A DNA stretch of 64,000 nucleotides, from contig CAJTWA010000006.1 of assembly GCA_910580195.1 (NCBI GenBank), positions 51,168-115,167 of the forward strand. Reading direction: 5' to 3'. This stretch comes from an uncultured Lachnospiraceae bacterium. GTDB taxonomy: Bacteria; Bacillota; Clostridia; Lachnospirales; Lachnospiraceae. Below, piece by piece: positions 43,246 through 51,436 of this stretch. Position 1 is the stretch's first letter. The number at the start of each line of letters is the position of its first letter. The notes under the pieces were generated by a model that made no database searches, was not told where the DNA came from, and saw nothing but the letters and a program-made list of their open reading frames with translations. The translations under genes and the position numbers were made by a program.

Positions 43246-44118
43246 ATGCGCGATGAAAAAATAATGTACCAGCTATTTCTGGACATTGCAAATGCAGACA
43301 GCCGGATTTTGGCAGTATACTTAAATGGCTCCCGGGCCAATCAAAATGTGCCAAAAGATATCTTCCAAGATTATGATATTGTTTTTGTAGTCACCCAGAC
43401 AGAGGATTTTATCCGGGAAAAAGATTGGATCTGCAAATTCGGCACCATCCTCTACATGCAGTACCCAGACGAGCACCCGGATGCTCCCAGCGACAAAGGG
43501 AATTTCTACGGCTGGCTGATGCAGTTTGACGATGGGGTGCGGGTGGACCTCCATGTGGAATCCGTCCCCCATGCAAAAGAACATATCTGTGAAGATAAGC
43601 TATGCAAAGTTTTGCTGGACAAAGCACATGTCCTGCCAAGGATACCAGAGGCAACTGACGAGGGTTATTATGTAAAAAAGCCGTCGCAGGCACAGTTTTT
43701 AGCCTGTGCCAATGAATTTTGGTGGTGCACCAACAATCTGGCAAAAGGCCTTTGGCGGGAAGAAATGCCGTATGTCCAAGATATGGCAAATTTTACCGTC
43801 CGCAAGGAATTGGAAAAGATGCTGTCATGGAAAGTGGGCCTGAAAACAGGTTTCCAAGTCAGCGTAGGGAAGTCGGCCAAGTATCTGGGCCGGTGGCTGG
43901 GGCAGGAAGAATATCAGGAATATCTGGGCACCTATTTCGGCGGGAAAACGGAGGAGGCATGGGAGGCAGTTTTTTGCATGTGCAGCCTCTTTGGGCGCAC
44001 GGCCAAGGAAGTGGCGGAGGGGTTAGGGTATGTTTACCATACGCAGGAAGAGGAGGCCGCCCTGTCGTTTTTGGAGCATGTGCGGCATTTGCCAAAGGAT
44101 GCTAAGGGAGTCTATTGA
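43246..44118 (+). CDS. Aminoglycoside 6-adenylyltransferase family protein
   Basis: A 290-residue homologue of AadE/AadK nucleotidyltransferases, which inactivate streptomycin by adenylylation at the 6-position. The beginning MRDEKIMYQLFLDIANADSR, the nucleotidyltransferase motif LNGSRANQNVPKDIFQDYDI and the third acid in GVRVDLHVE are conserved; the helical C-terminal domain (FWWCTNNLAKGLWREEMPY) is also of this family. ATG 43246 after AGAGGTG gives the usual family length; the frame from 43063 overlaps the 58-residue gene. It appears intact. Whether it confers resistance is not known from sequence; chromosomal homologues can be silent or have other roles. Confidence 0.88.
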   Translation: MRDEKIMYQLFLDIANADSRILAVYLNGSRANQNVPKDIFQDYDIVFVVTQTEDFIREKDWICKFGTILYMQYPDEHPDAPSDKGNFYGWLMQFDDGVRVDLHVESVPHAKEHICEDKLCKVLLDKAHVLPRIPEATDEGYYVKKPSQAQFLACANEFWWCTNNLAKGLWREEMPYVQDMANFTVRKELEKMLSWKVGLKTGFQVSVGKSAKYLGRWLGQEEYQEYLGTYFGGKTEEAWEAVFCMCSLFGRTAKEVAEGLGYVYHTQEEEAALSFLEHVRHLPKDAKGVY

Positions 44119-44257
44119 TGGGGAATGGCCCGGTAAGAGGTTTGGCCGGATTGGTGAAGGAGCAGGAAGGAGCAGGAGGTATGGATAAGCAGAAAGCATA
44201 TAATTTTGCCGCCCTGCATAGGAAAATTGTGCAGGCAATTTGCTGCGGGGCTTCATT

Positions 44258-44286
44258 TCATGGGTTTGATACCCCGTTGCTTGCAG
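44258..44286. repeat. Dispersed 29-bp repeat, copy 2
   Basis: Exact match to 21808-21836. Here the second half of the hairpin is altered, but GCAGCGGGG recurs at 44327-44335, as though a segment had been inserted into the loop side. It lies between the adenylyltransferase and the toxin-antitoxin pair. Confidence 0.7.
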
Positions 44287-44381
44287 GGTTCTAGGAGAAG
44301 AAGTTAGGAAGGGATACCCTTGTTGTTTGCAGCGGGGGAGGCATTGCCAGATTAATTTATCAGTAGGAAGAAGGTGTTAGG

Positions 44382-44594
44382 ATGAGCAATAGGGAGAGAA
44401 TCATCCAATTGCTGGATGTGATACCAGATTATAAAATCGGTTATGTGTTAGCATATGTCCAAGGCGTAGCTGCCGATGAAGAAGCAGATGATAGGTTCTG
44501 CCAAAGAATGGTAGAAAATTATAAAAATGCACCAGAGGAGGATAAGGAAGAAATACCCTTTGAGGATTGCTTGAAAGAGTGGGGGCTTGGCTGA
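44382..44594 (+). CDS. Antitoxin of a RelE-type pair
   Basis: A 70-residue acidic protein (MSNRERIIQLLDVIPDYKIG... FEDCLKEWGLG). The N-terminal half is helical and the C-terminal part is acidic, as expected for an antitoxin that wraps a RelE-like toxin. Its TGA stop overlaps the toxin ATG (TGATG), indicating coupled translation. No clear ribbon-helix-helix is seen; assignment rests mainly on order and size. Confidence 0.75.
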   Translation: MSNRERIIQLLDVIPDYKIGYVLAYVQGVAADEEADDRFCQRMVENYKNAPEEDKEEIPFEDCLKEWGLG

Positions 44595-44845
44595 TGTATC
44601 AAATTATTATGAAAAAGAAGGCGAAAAAATTTATTGACAAGCTTCCGATCAATGAAAAAAAGCGTGTGGTATCTGCAATCGGGCAGTTGCCAAATGGTGA
44701 GGATATCAAGAAACTAAAAGGGCATGAAAATTTATTAAGGCTGCGTGTAGGGAATTACCGTATTATCTATACCATAGATAATGGAAAATTAATTGTTTAT
44801 GTCATTGATGCAGATAACCGTGGGGAAATATACAAAAGATATTAG
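44594..44845 (+). CDS. RelE/ParE-family toxin
   Basis: An 83-residue basic protein of the RelE superfamily: KKKAKKFIDKLPINEKKRV, then LKGHENLLRLRVGNYRIIYT and IDADNRGEIYKRY. These match mRNA interferases that cleave at the ribosome. ATG 44594 overlaps the antitoxin stop. The whole gene is intact, so this pair is probably functional, unlike the zeta-like pair 13 kb upstream. A ParE-type gyrase poison cannot be excluded. Confidence 0.88.
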   Translation: MYQIIMKKKAKKFIDKLPINEKKRVVSAIGQLPNGEDIKKLKGHENLLRLRVGNYRIIYTIDNGKLIVYVIDADNRGEIYKRY

Positions 44846-44989
44846 ATGCCATAGATAAGGCGTAGGGGTCAGCAGAAGGTTTTTGCTGTATAGGCAAACA
44901 GGTAGGAAAGAGATGCTTTAAGGGCATGGATGGAGCCATAAAAAGGATACAGTAAAAAATCATGGAATTAATGGATAAGGAGGCCCGCC

Positions 44990-45100
44990 ATGGACGAAAG
45001 AATCCCAAAAATCAAAGGCTTATTTTCAGAAAACCTCCTATTCCCAAATCCCCAAACAGGAGATTCAGGAACCGGAGCAGGTTTTTGGCCGCGCATGTGA
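44990..45100 (+). CDS. Possible 36-residue ORF or gene remnant
   Basis: ATG 44990 is preceded by AAGGAGG at good spacing and opens a 36-codon frame (MDERIPKIKGLFSENLLFPN to FWPRM). No similarity is recognised. It could be a small peptide or the start of a truncated gene. The rest of 44846-45212 contains a diverged repeat (GGTTTTTGGCCGCGCATG and GGTTTTGGCCGCCCATG) and nothing else supported. Confidence 0.3.
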   Translation: MDERIPKIKGLFSENLLFPNPQTGDSGTGAGFWPRM

Positions 45101-45212
45101 TGTAAGGGCATAAGGCATGTTTACGGAACTTTGCGGCTGAAGGCAAGGTTTTGGCCGCCCATGCGTTGTTTGCAGATAAATTGTGGCGGGGAGGGATGTT
45201 CCCTAAAAGCAA

Positions 45213-46241
45213 TTAATCCGTGGTTTCCCTCCGTATTAAAATGGGGGTAACATTCTTATGGATTAATTCTGTCTGGGGCTTGGGGCGGCGTTTTTTTTGT
45301 TCTTCCATCAGCATGACTAATAATTCCATGGCCTCCCCGGCAATCTTTCCAATCTGCTGGCCGATTGTGGTGATTGGGACGATGGCCTGCCCAGATGCCG
45401 GGGAATCGTCAAACCCTATGATGCGGTATTCTTCCGGCAGTGTGCCGTGCTCCCGGAAAATAACGTTCAGCATGCTGTTGGCATGGGTATCGTTTGCAAG
45501 GAATATCCCCTTTTTCTGGCGGGGATATTTTTTTTCCATGTATTGGTATAACTCTGACATGCAGGCGTGGATTTCCTGATGGGAATGGCCTAAATCCCTC
45601 AGGATAAGCTCATGCTCTGCGTGGTGTTCCCTGCAGGTATCCAGAAAGCCTTGGATACGCCCGAAGGCAGGGACGTCCTTGGGGACATTGGAATTGATGT
45701 GCAGCAGGATGTCGCAGTTATTTTTCAAAAGCAGGCTGGTAGCCTGGACCGCACCCATATAATTATCGGTGTTCACGCTGTGCACGTATTGGTCTTCCCG
45801 CTCAATAGCCACGATTGGGACGCCATAGGAGGCCAGTTCTTTGGAGGGGATGGTGTGGCTTAAGATAACCATGCCCTCTATCTTGTAAGCCAGCAGCTCC
45901 TGAATGTAGTTCCGCTCGGCTTCTTCGTTGTTTTTCCCTGCAAAAATCAGGAATTTGTAGCCGAAATTTTCATAAGTATTCAGGATCTGGTTCAGCATTT
46001 CAGCGTAGTAGTGCAGGTAAAGGTTTGGGACGATAATGCCCACAAATTCGCTTTTTCCGTTTGCAAATACTTTTGCCAGCTTGTTTTCCTGATAATTCAG
46101 GTCGGCTAAGGCCTTTGCGATGGTTTCTTGGTTTTCTATTGTGAGGGAGTCCGGGTCGTTGAAGTACCGGGAAATCGTCGTCTTTGAAAAATTGGTATAT
46201 GCTGCAATGTCGGCAAAGGTTACTTTTTTCTTCTTTTCCAT
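45213..46241 (-). CDS. LacI-family transcriptional regulator of the sucrose-type locus
   Basis: A 342-residue repressor with an N-terminal LacI helix-turn-helix (VTFADIAAYTNFSKTTISRY, then FNDPDSLTIENQETI) and a periplasmic-binding-like sugar domain (VGIIVPNLYLHYYAEM, IEGMVILSH, VNTDNYMGAV, GIFLANDTHANSML, IIGFDDSPASG). The start is the ATG at 46241 after GGGTGA; the longer frame adds nine unconserved residues. It is divergent from the GH32 gene, with operator-like palindromes around that promoter, so it likely represses sugar use and is released by the imported sugar phosphate or sugar. Confidence 0.92.
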   Translation of the reverse strand: MEKKKKVTFADIAAYTNFSKTTISRYFNDPDSLTIENQETIAKALADLNYQENKLAKVFANGKSEFVGIIVPNLYLHYYAEMLNQILNTYENFGYKFLIFAGKNNEEAERNYIQELLAYKIEGMVILSHTIPSKELASYGVPIVAIEREDQYVHSVNTDNYMGAVQATSLLLKNNCDILLHINSNVPKDVPAFGRIQGFLDTCREHHAEHELILRDLGHSHQEIHACMSELYQYMEKKYPRQKKGIFLANDTHANSMLNVIFREHGTLPEEYRIIGFDDSPASGQAIVPITTIGQQIGKIAGEAMELLVMLMEEQKKRRPKPQTELIHKNVTPILIRRETTD

Positions 46242-46527
46242 AAAAATCACCCATTCTTTAAAAATCACCTATTCTCTTCGTTTCACTTAGGCGCAAATAA
46301 CAGTAAAAAACTTATTTTTCACGCTAAATTGCTTGTTCCTTTCTTTTCCAAACCGCAATGAAAAGCTTATTTTCCATAAGCTGCAGATATTTTCATTGAG
46401 GCATAAATGGAAATGGCATGGTTATATTCCACACGGATTCTTTCCAGTTTTATTCTTTCTTGGGTGCAATGCCCCGCTGCCATCTCAACATCAGTATAGC
46501 AAGATTGCCCGGGGGAATCAAGGACCA

Positions 46528-46544
46528 GTTATGTAACCGGTAAC
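46528..46544. promoter_or_regulatory. LacI-type operator, upstream site
   Basis: GTTATGTAACCGGTAAC contains the CCGG centre with GTAAC-like half-sites, matching half-sites in the downstream palindrome. It lies 18 bp upstream of the -35 box, facing the divergent repressor gene. Confidence 0.55.
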
Positions 46545-46561
46545 TTTTTTCAAAAAAACTA

Positions 46562-46590
46562 TTGACAGGAGTTGGCTGGCATGGTAATAT
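46562..46590 (+). promoter_or_regulatory. Sigma-A promoter of the GH32/PTS operon
   Basis: Consensus TTGACA (46562-46567), a 17-bp spacer and TAATAT (46585-46590). The remainder of 46242-46561 is an A/T-rich leader region of the divergent regulator without another supported feature. Confidence 0.85.
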
Positions 46591-46608
46591 AGCACCATAA
46601 AAGAACCG

Positions 46609-46630
46609 GTTACTTAACTAGTTAAGTAAC
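46609..46630. promoter_or_regulatory. 22-bp perfect palindromic operator downstream of the GH32 promoter
   Basis: GTTACTTAACT is followed directly by its exact reverse complement. AACCGG precedes it, overlapping a second half-site. Position just after the expected transcription start suits repression by the divergent LacI protein. Confidence 0.75.
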
Positions 46631-46696
46631 TAATAACGAAACTGATTACCCTAAAAGCAGGGGAACGGAACAGCTGTTGGGAGGAGCAGGCAGATT

Positions 46697-48205
46697 ATGG
46701 AAGGAGTGGAAAGAATGGAGGGAATGGGGGAAAACAAACTTATGCAGGCGAGGAAAATCGAAGAAAAGGGCTTTGCAGAAGTGCCAAAGGAGAGCAGGCC
46801 TGCCTACCATCTGTCCTCCCCGGTTGGCTGGATGAATGACCCCAATGGGTTTTCTGTGTATGGAGGGGAGTACCATTTGTTTTTCCAGTACCATCCCTTT
46901 AACAATGCGTGGGGGCCGATGCATTGGGGCCATTGCAAGAGCAAGGATTTCATCCAGTGGGAGCACTTGCCGCTGGCTTTGGCGCCGGATGAGGAATATG
47001 ATGCTGGCGGCTGTTATTCCGGGAGCGCGCTGGAAGCAGACGGGGAGCATGTGCTGGTCTATACGGGAGTCATTGACCGGTATTTGGAGGATGGTTCCCA
47101 TGACTACCGGCAGGTGCAGTGCATTGCAACGGGGGATGGGGTGGACTACCGGAAATATGAAGGGAATCCCGTCCTTACCGGGGAGGGGCTCCCGGAAGGG
47201 TGCAGCAGGGAGGATTTCCGGGACCCAAAGGTTTGGAAAGAAGGGGAATATTACTATATGGCGGTGGGGAACCGCGGCGCAGCTGGGGAGGGGCAGGCGC
47301 TCCTTTACCAATCCAGTGATTTGAAGCAGTGGGAGTTCTTGTGCATACTGGGCCAGAGCGGCGGGGAATATGGGAAAATGTGGGAGTGCCCGGATTTTTT
47401 CCCTTTGGGCGGTAAGCAGGTGCTGCTGGTATCCCCGCAGGATATGCGGGCGCAGGGATATGAGTTCCACAATGGGAATAATTCCATATTTTTGTATGGG
47501 GATTATGAGGAAAGTACATACCGGTTCCGGCGGGAGAAGGCTGCTTCTGCGGATTATGGGCTGGATTTTTATGCGCCCCAGACGGTGCTTGCCCCGGACG
47601 GAAGGCGGATTATGGTGGGATGGATGCAGTCGTGGGACGCCAAGCTCATGGACGGCCGGTTTGGCTGGTCTGGGATGATGACAATTCCCCGGGAGCTGTC
47701 TTTGCAGAATGGGAGGGTTTACCAGAACCCGGTGTGGGAGCTGGAAGGGTACCGGAAGAATTTGGTGGAATATACAGGGGAAAGGGTTGCCGGGGAGGCT
47801 GCTGTTTTCCCGGGAATCAGCGGCAGGGTGATTGACCTGCAGGTGGAAATTACTAAGTTCCAGTTCCATCATTTTGCAATCCGTTTTGCGAAAAATAAGG
47901 ACTATGAAATGCTGCTCCAATATAATCGCCAGCGGAACTGCCTGACGGTAGACCGGACACATTCCGGGCTGGTGCGGGATGTGGTGTGCCGTAGGAAAAT
48001 GGATTTGAGGCCGATGTGCTCCGGAGGGGAGGAGAAACTGAAGCTCCGCTTGCTGCTGGACCGGTACTCCGTTGAGGTATTTGCCAATGATGGGGAGAAG
48101 GCAATGACGTCTTTGTTTGTTACGCCGATGGAGGCGGACGGGATTGCCTTTGAAACGGACGGGGAGGCCTGTATTAATATTCAGAAGTATGATATCTGCG
48201 TATAA
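46697..48205 (+). CDS. Glycoside hydrolase family 32 (sucrose-6-phosphate hydrolase/beta-fructosidase)
   Basis: Hydrolyses beta-fructofuranosyl linkages, here probably sucrose 6-phosphate delivered by the PTS. The 502-residue cytoplasmic protein (no signal peptide) has the nucleophile Asp48 in WMNDPNGF, the transition-state stabiliser near Asp176 in DFRDPKVW and the acid/base Glu230 in MWECPDFF, then the C-terminal beta-sandwich (VDRTHSGLV, LRLLLDRYSVEVFAND). ATG 46697 lies 10 bp after GGGAGGAG; in-frame ATGs at 46715 and 46724 are possible. It is the first gene after the LacI-controlled promoter. Fructo-oligosaccharides are an alternative substrate. Confidence 0.93.
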   Translation: MEGVERMEGMGENKLMQARKIEEKGFAEVPKESRPAYHLSSPVGWMNDPNGFSVYGGEYHLFFQYHPFNNAWGPMHWGHCKSKDFIQWEHLPLALAPDEEYDAGGCYSGSALEADGEHVLVYTGVIDRYLEDGSHDYRQVQCIATGDGVDYRKYEGNPVLTGEGLPEGCSREDFRDPKVWKEGEYYYMAVGNRGAAGEGQALLYQSSDLKQWEFLCILGQSGGEYGKMWECPDFFPLGGKQVLLVSPQDMRAQGYEFHNGNNSIFLYGDYEESTYRFRREKAASADYGLDFYAPQTVLAPDGRRIMVGWMQSWDAKLMDGRFGWSGMMTIPRELSLQNGRVYQNPVWELEGYRKNLVEYTGERVAGEAAVFPGISGRVIDLQVEITKFQFHHFAIRFAKNKDYEMLLQYNRQRNCLTVDRTHSGLVRDVVCRRKMDLRPMCSGGEEKLKLRLLLDRYSVEVFANDGEKAMTSLFVTPMEADGIAFETDGEACINIQKYDICV

Positions 48206-48252
48206 AAAATAGAGGAAAATAAGGATTGCCAAGCCTTAGGATTTTGGATGGC

Positions 48253-48330
48253 CTGCCCGCAAGCAAAGCTGTCCCGGGATAGGCGCAGGAAAGATAAGCA
48301 AAAGCTGTTCTGGGATAGGCGCAGGAAAGG
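48253..48330 (+). repeat. 36-bp tandem duplication
   Basis: GGGATAGGCGCAGGAAAG recurs after 36 bp within two adjacent units, in the gap between the GH32 gene and the metallo-beta-lactamase fold gene. No terminator is seen, so the genes may be cotranscribed. Confidence 0.7.
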
Positions 48331-48359
48331 AAGGGCTTGGCAGAAAAGGAGGAGATTGG

Positions 48360-49193
48360 ATGGAACTACAATATTTAGGCACTGCGGCGGCAGAAGGCTG
48401 GCCGGCTCTGTTCTGCAATTGCAGGATTTGCCGCCATGCAAGGGAAACAGGCGGGAAGGAGCTGCGCACCCGGACGCAGTCCTTGGTGGATGGGAAGATT
48501 TTAATTGATTTCCCGCCGGATACTTATGCCCATGCCCTGAATTATGGTTTGGAGCTGGGCAAGGTGCAGCATCTGCTTGTGACCCATTCCCACATGGACC
48601 ATTTTTTCCCCGTTGAGCTAATCCACCGGCATGAGCATTTCGGGCACCATGCGGAAGGGATGCTCCATGTGTACGGCAACGAGGCGGTGGAACAGGCATT
48701 TTACGGCGCGGTGCTCATTGACCGGTTCCGGGTGCACCCCTTGGATGAAGCAGTCAAGTTTGTGCGGCTTGAGCCTTTTGGGGATTTTATGGCGGACGGC
48801 TACCACATTATCCCAATCCCCGCAGACCATGACAAGCGGGAACAATGTTTTATTTATATCATAGAAAAGGATGGGGCATGCCTATTGTATGGGCATGATA
48901 CGGGCATGGCCTTAAGCAAGGAGGCATGGGACTGCATTTTCAGCCACAAATATGGCTTGGTATCCCTTGACGCCACCATGGGGAAGAAGCAGACGGACAG
49001 TTACCATATGGGGCTGCCGGACGGCCTTTCGTTCCTAAAACGGTTAGGGGAACAGGGATGCATACAGGAAAATACCGTAAAAGTCATCAACCACTTTTCC
49101 CATAACGGGGAAATGACCCACCAGCAGCTCGCGGGATTCGCAGAAAGCCATGGGATGGTGGCGGCGTTTGATGGGATGAAGGTATCATTCTAA
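48360..49193 (+). CDS. PhnP-like metallo-beta-lactamase fold hydrolase
   Basis: A 277-residue metal-dependent phosphodiesterase-like protein. It begins ELQYLGTAAAEGWPALFCNC with cysteines CNCRIC resembling the structural zinc site of PhnP. The metal-binding motif is THSHMDHFFP; further ligands are in PADHDKREQ, LLYGHDTG and INHFSHNG. AAAGGAGGAG precedes ATG 48360. It lies between GH32 and the sugar PTS, an unusual place for a phosphonate-type cyclic-phosphodiesterase, so it may act on a cyclic or phosphorylated sugar. No other phosphonate gene is present. The substrate is unknown. Confidence 0.83.
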   Translation: MELQYLGTAAAEGWPALFCNCRICRHARETGGKELRTRTQSLVDGKILIDFPPDTYAHALNYGLELGKVQHLLVTHSHMDHFFPVELIHRHEHFGHHAEGMLHVYGNEAVEQAFYGAVLIDRFRVHPLDEAVKFVRLEPFGDFMADGYHIIPIPADHDKREQCFIYIIEKDGACLLYGHDTGMALSKEAWDCIFSHKYGLVSLDATMGKKQTDSYHMGLPDGLSFLKRLGEQGCIQENTVKVINHFSHNGEMTHQQLAGFAESHGMVAAFDGMKVSF

Positions 49194-49321
49194 AAGGGAC
49201 GCAGGAATTGCCAGATGTCCGCTCCCGGGCGTTTGGGGCGGCAGGGCAGGAAGGACCCTGGAAACCGCAAAGGTTCCAGCCAATATAAAACCGTGCCATA
49301 GGCACAGAAAGAGAGGAAGAT

Positions 49322-51244
49322 ATGGATTACAGGAAGGTTGCGGAACAAATCTATGAAAAAGTAGGGAAAAAAGAAAACCTCGTTTCCGCTGCGCATTGTG
49401 CGACGCGCCTGCGCCTTGTCATTGGGGACAATGGGAAATGCGACAGCAAGGCAGTGGAGGAAATTGAGGGCGTCAAAGGCGTGTTTTTTGCCTCTGGGCA
49501 GCTCCAGATTATCCTTGGCACCGGGACGGTGAACAAGGTATACGACGAATTCCTGCAGGTGTCAGGCCTGTCTGCCGCTACGAAAGCAGAGGTAAAGCAG
49601 GCGGCAGCAGCCCAGCAGAATATTTTCAAGCGGGCCATCAAGACGCTGGGGGATATCTTTGTGCCCATTATCCCAGCGATTGTGGCGAGCGGGTTTTTGA
49701 TGGGGATTATGGAGGCCTTGAACTTTATGGTTGGCAATGGGTTCTTGTCCTTGGATACGGAAAGCTCCCTGTTCGTATTTGCAAAATTATTCAGCAATGT
49801 GGCTTACGTTTTCCTGCCAATCCTCATTGCCACCAGCGCAGCCAAGGCATTTGGCGGGAACCCTTATCTGGGGGCAGTCATCGGGATGCTGATGATACAC
49901 CCGGATTTGCAGAATGCGTGGACGGTTGCAACGGAAGGGGTACATATCCAGCAGAGCGTATGGTTTGGCCTGTATAAGATAGACCTGATTGGCTACCAAG
50001 GCCATGTTATCCCAGTCATTATTGCAGTCTGGGTGATGTGTTTTATCGAAAAGAAACTGCACAAGGTTGTGCCGGAAATGTTTGATTTGTTCGTGACGCC
50101 TTTAGTCAGCGTGTTTGCCACCGGTTATTTGACATATTCTGTGATAGGGCCGGTGTTTGTGGTAATTGAAAATGGCATAATCAGCGGGATCCAGTGGCTG
50201 ATTGCGCTGCCCCTTGGGATTGGCAGCTTTGTCATGGGTGCGTTGTACGCGCCGACGGTTGTGGCTGGCGTGCACCACATGTATACGATTATTGACGTTG
50301 GGCAGCTTGCGCAGTACGGCGTTACTTATTGGCTGCCGCTGGCGTCTGCGGCAAACTTAGCCCAAGGGGCGGCAACCCTTGCAGTGGCCTTAAAGACCAA
50401 AAATGCCCGGACAAAATCCATGGCGCTCCCTTCTGCCTTCAGTGCATTTATGGGCATTACGGAGCCGGCAATTTTCGGCGTGAACCTGCGGTATTTTAAG
50501 CCTTTTATCTGCGGCTGCGCCGGTGGCGCATGCGGCGCGCTCTTTGCCTCCATTGTGCAGTTAGGCGCCAGCGGGACAGGGGTAACAGGGCTGTTTGGCG
50601 TGCTGCTTTGCTTAAACAGGCCGGTCCAGTATATCCTTATGATGGCAATTTCCATTGGGGTTTCCTTTGCCCTGACATGGGTGTTCGGGTATAAGGATGA
50701 AGAGCCGCAGGCAAAGAAGGAACCGGCAGGTGCTGCATCTGCGCAGGCAGGGAATGTATCCGTGCAGGGGCAGGGCGCGGCAGCAAATGGGGAATTGGCC
50801 CTTTATGCCCCCATTCAGGGGAAAGCCATCCCAAGGGAAGAAATCCCGGATGAAACATTTGCATCTGGGGTATTAGGGGACGGCGTTGGCATTGAGCCGG
50901 AAACCGGGGAGGTCACAGCGCCTTTCGACGGGACAATTGCTTCTTTGGCAGAAACGCGCCATGCCATCGGCTTCAGTGGCCCGGGCGGGATGGAAGTGCT
51001 GGTCCATGTGGGCGTCGATACAGTGAAGATGGATGGCGACGGGTTTACGCTTTTGGTAAAAGAAGGGGACACCGTCAAGGCAGGGCAGAAAGTTATGGAA
51101 TTTGACATAGAGAAAATCAAGCAGGCTGGTTACAGCACGGTTTCCGCAGTGCTGCTGACAAACAGCGAGGATTACAAGTCTTGCAATGCAGTGAGGCTGG
51201 GGAAGGTACAGCGGATGGAGAAAATCATTTCCGTAGACGTGTAA
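49322..51244 (+). CDS. PTS EIIBCA, sucrose/beta-glucoside family
   Basis: Imports and phosphorylates a sugar, probably sucrose given the GH32 partner. Domains in the 640-residue protein: EIIB (1-85) with phospho-Cys26 in AAHCATRLRLV; membrane EIIC (about 100-460) with AIVASGFLMGIMEALNFM, GGNPYLGAVIGMLMIHPDL and AFMGITEPAIFGVNLRYFKPF; EIIA (about 490-640) with the phospho-His562 in VLVHVGVDTVKMDGDGF. A Gly/Ala/Gln-rich linker (QAGNVSVQGQGAAANG) joins C to A. GAGAGGAAGAT precedes ATG 49322. It shares the LacI-controlled locus and is followed by a strong terminator. Confidence 0.94.
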   Translation: MDYRKVAEQIYEKVGKKENLVSAAHCATRLRLVIGDNGKCDSKAVEEIEGVKGVFFASGQLQIILGTGTVNKVYDEFLQVSGLSAATKAEVKQAAAAQQNIFKRAIKTLGDIFVPIIPAIVASGFLMGIMEALNFMVGNGFLSLDTESSLFVFAKLFSNVAYVFLPILIATSAAKAFGGNPYLGAVIGMLMIHPDLQNAWTVATEGVHIQQSVWFGLYKIDLIGYQGHVIPVIIAVWVMCFIEKKLHKVVPEMFDLFVTPLVSVFATGYLTYSVIGPVFVVIENGIISGIQWLIALPLGIGSFVMGALYAPTVVAGVHHMYTIIDVGQLAQYGVTYWLPLASAANLAQGAATLAVALKTKNARTKSMALPSAFSAFMGITEPAIFGVNLRYFKPFICGCAGGACGALFASIVQLGASGTGVTGLFGVLLCLNRPVQYILMMAISIGVSFALTWVFGYKDEEPQAKKEPAGAASAQAGNVSVQGQGAAANGELALYAPIQGKAIPREEIPDETFASGVLGDGVGIEPETGEVTAPFDGTIASLAETRHAIGFSGPGGMEVLVHVGVDTVKMDGDGFTLLVKEGDTVKAGQKVMEFDIEKIKQAGYSTVSAVLLTNSEDYKSCNAVRLGKVQRMEKIISVDV

Positions 51245-51342
51245 TTTGATATTGCCCCTGCGGTGAAAAACTGATGGATTTTGCGTAGGGGGAAATTTCA
51301 GCAGATAAGCAAGAAATTCAAGATTGGGATTTGCCCAATAAG

Positions 51343-51377
51343 AACCGCCGGGATTATATAACCCGGCGGTTTTTTTG
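51343..51377 (+). terminator. Intrinsic terminator after the PTS gene
   Basis: AACCGCCGGG (51343-51352) pairs with CCCGGCGGTT (51362-51371), followed by six T. It separates the PTS operon from the convergent lacZ. Confidence 0.92.
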
Positions 51378-51436
51378 TGGCAGGATTCTCTTTCCGGCGC
51401 CTGTGCCCTGCAGGGCAATGGGCTTTCAGGGATGGC

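Noticed and set aside
46646..48232. A 528-codon open frame antisense to the GH32 gene
   Set aside because: It is exactly opposite a gene with intact catalytic motifs, has Pro/His/Leu-rich composition typical of a shadow frame, and has no ribosome site.
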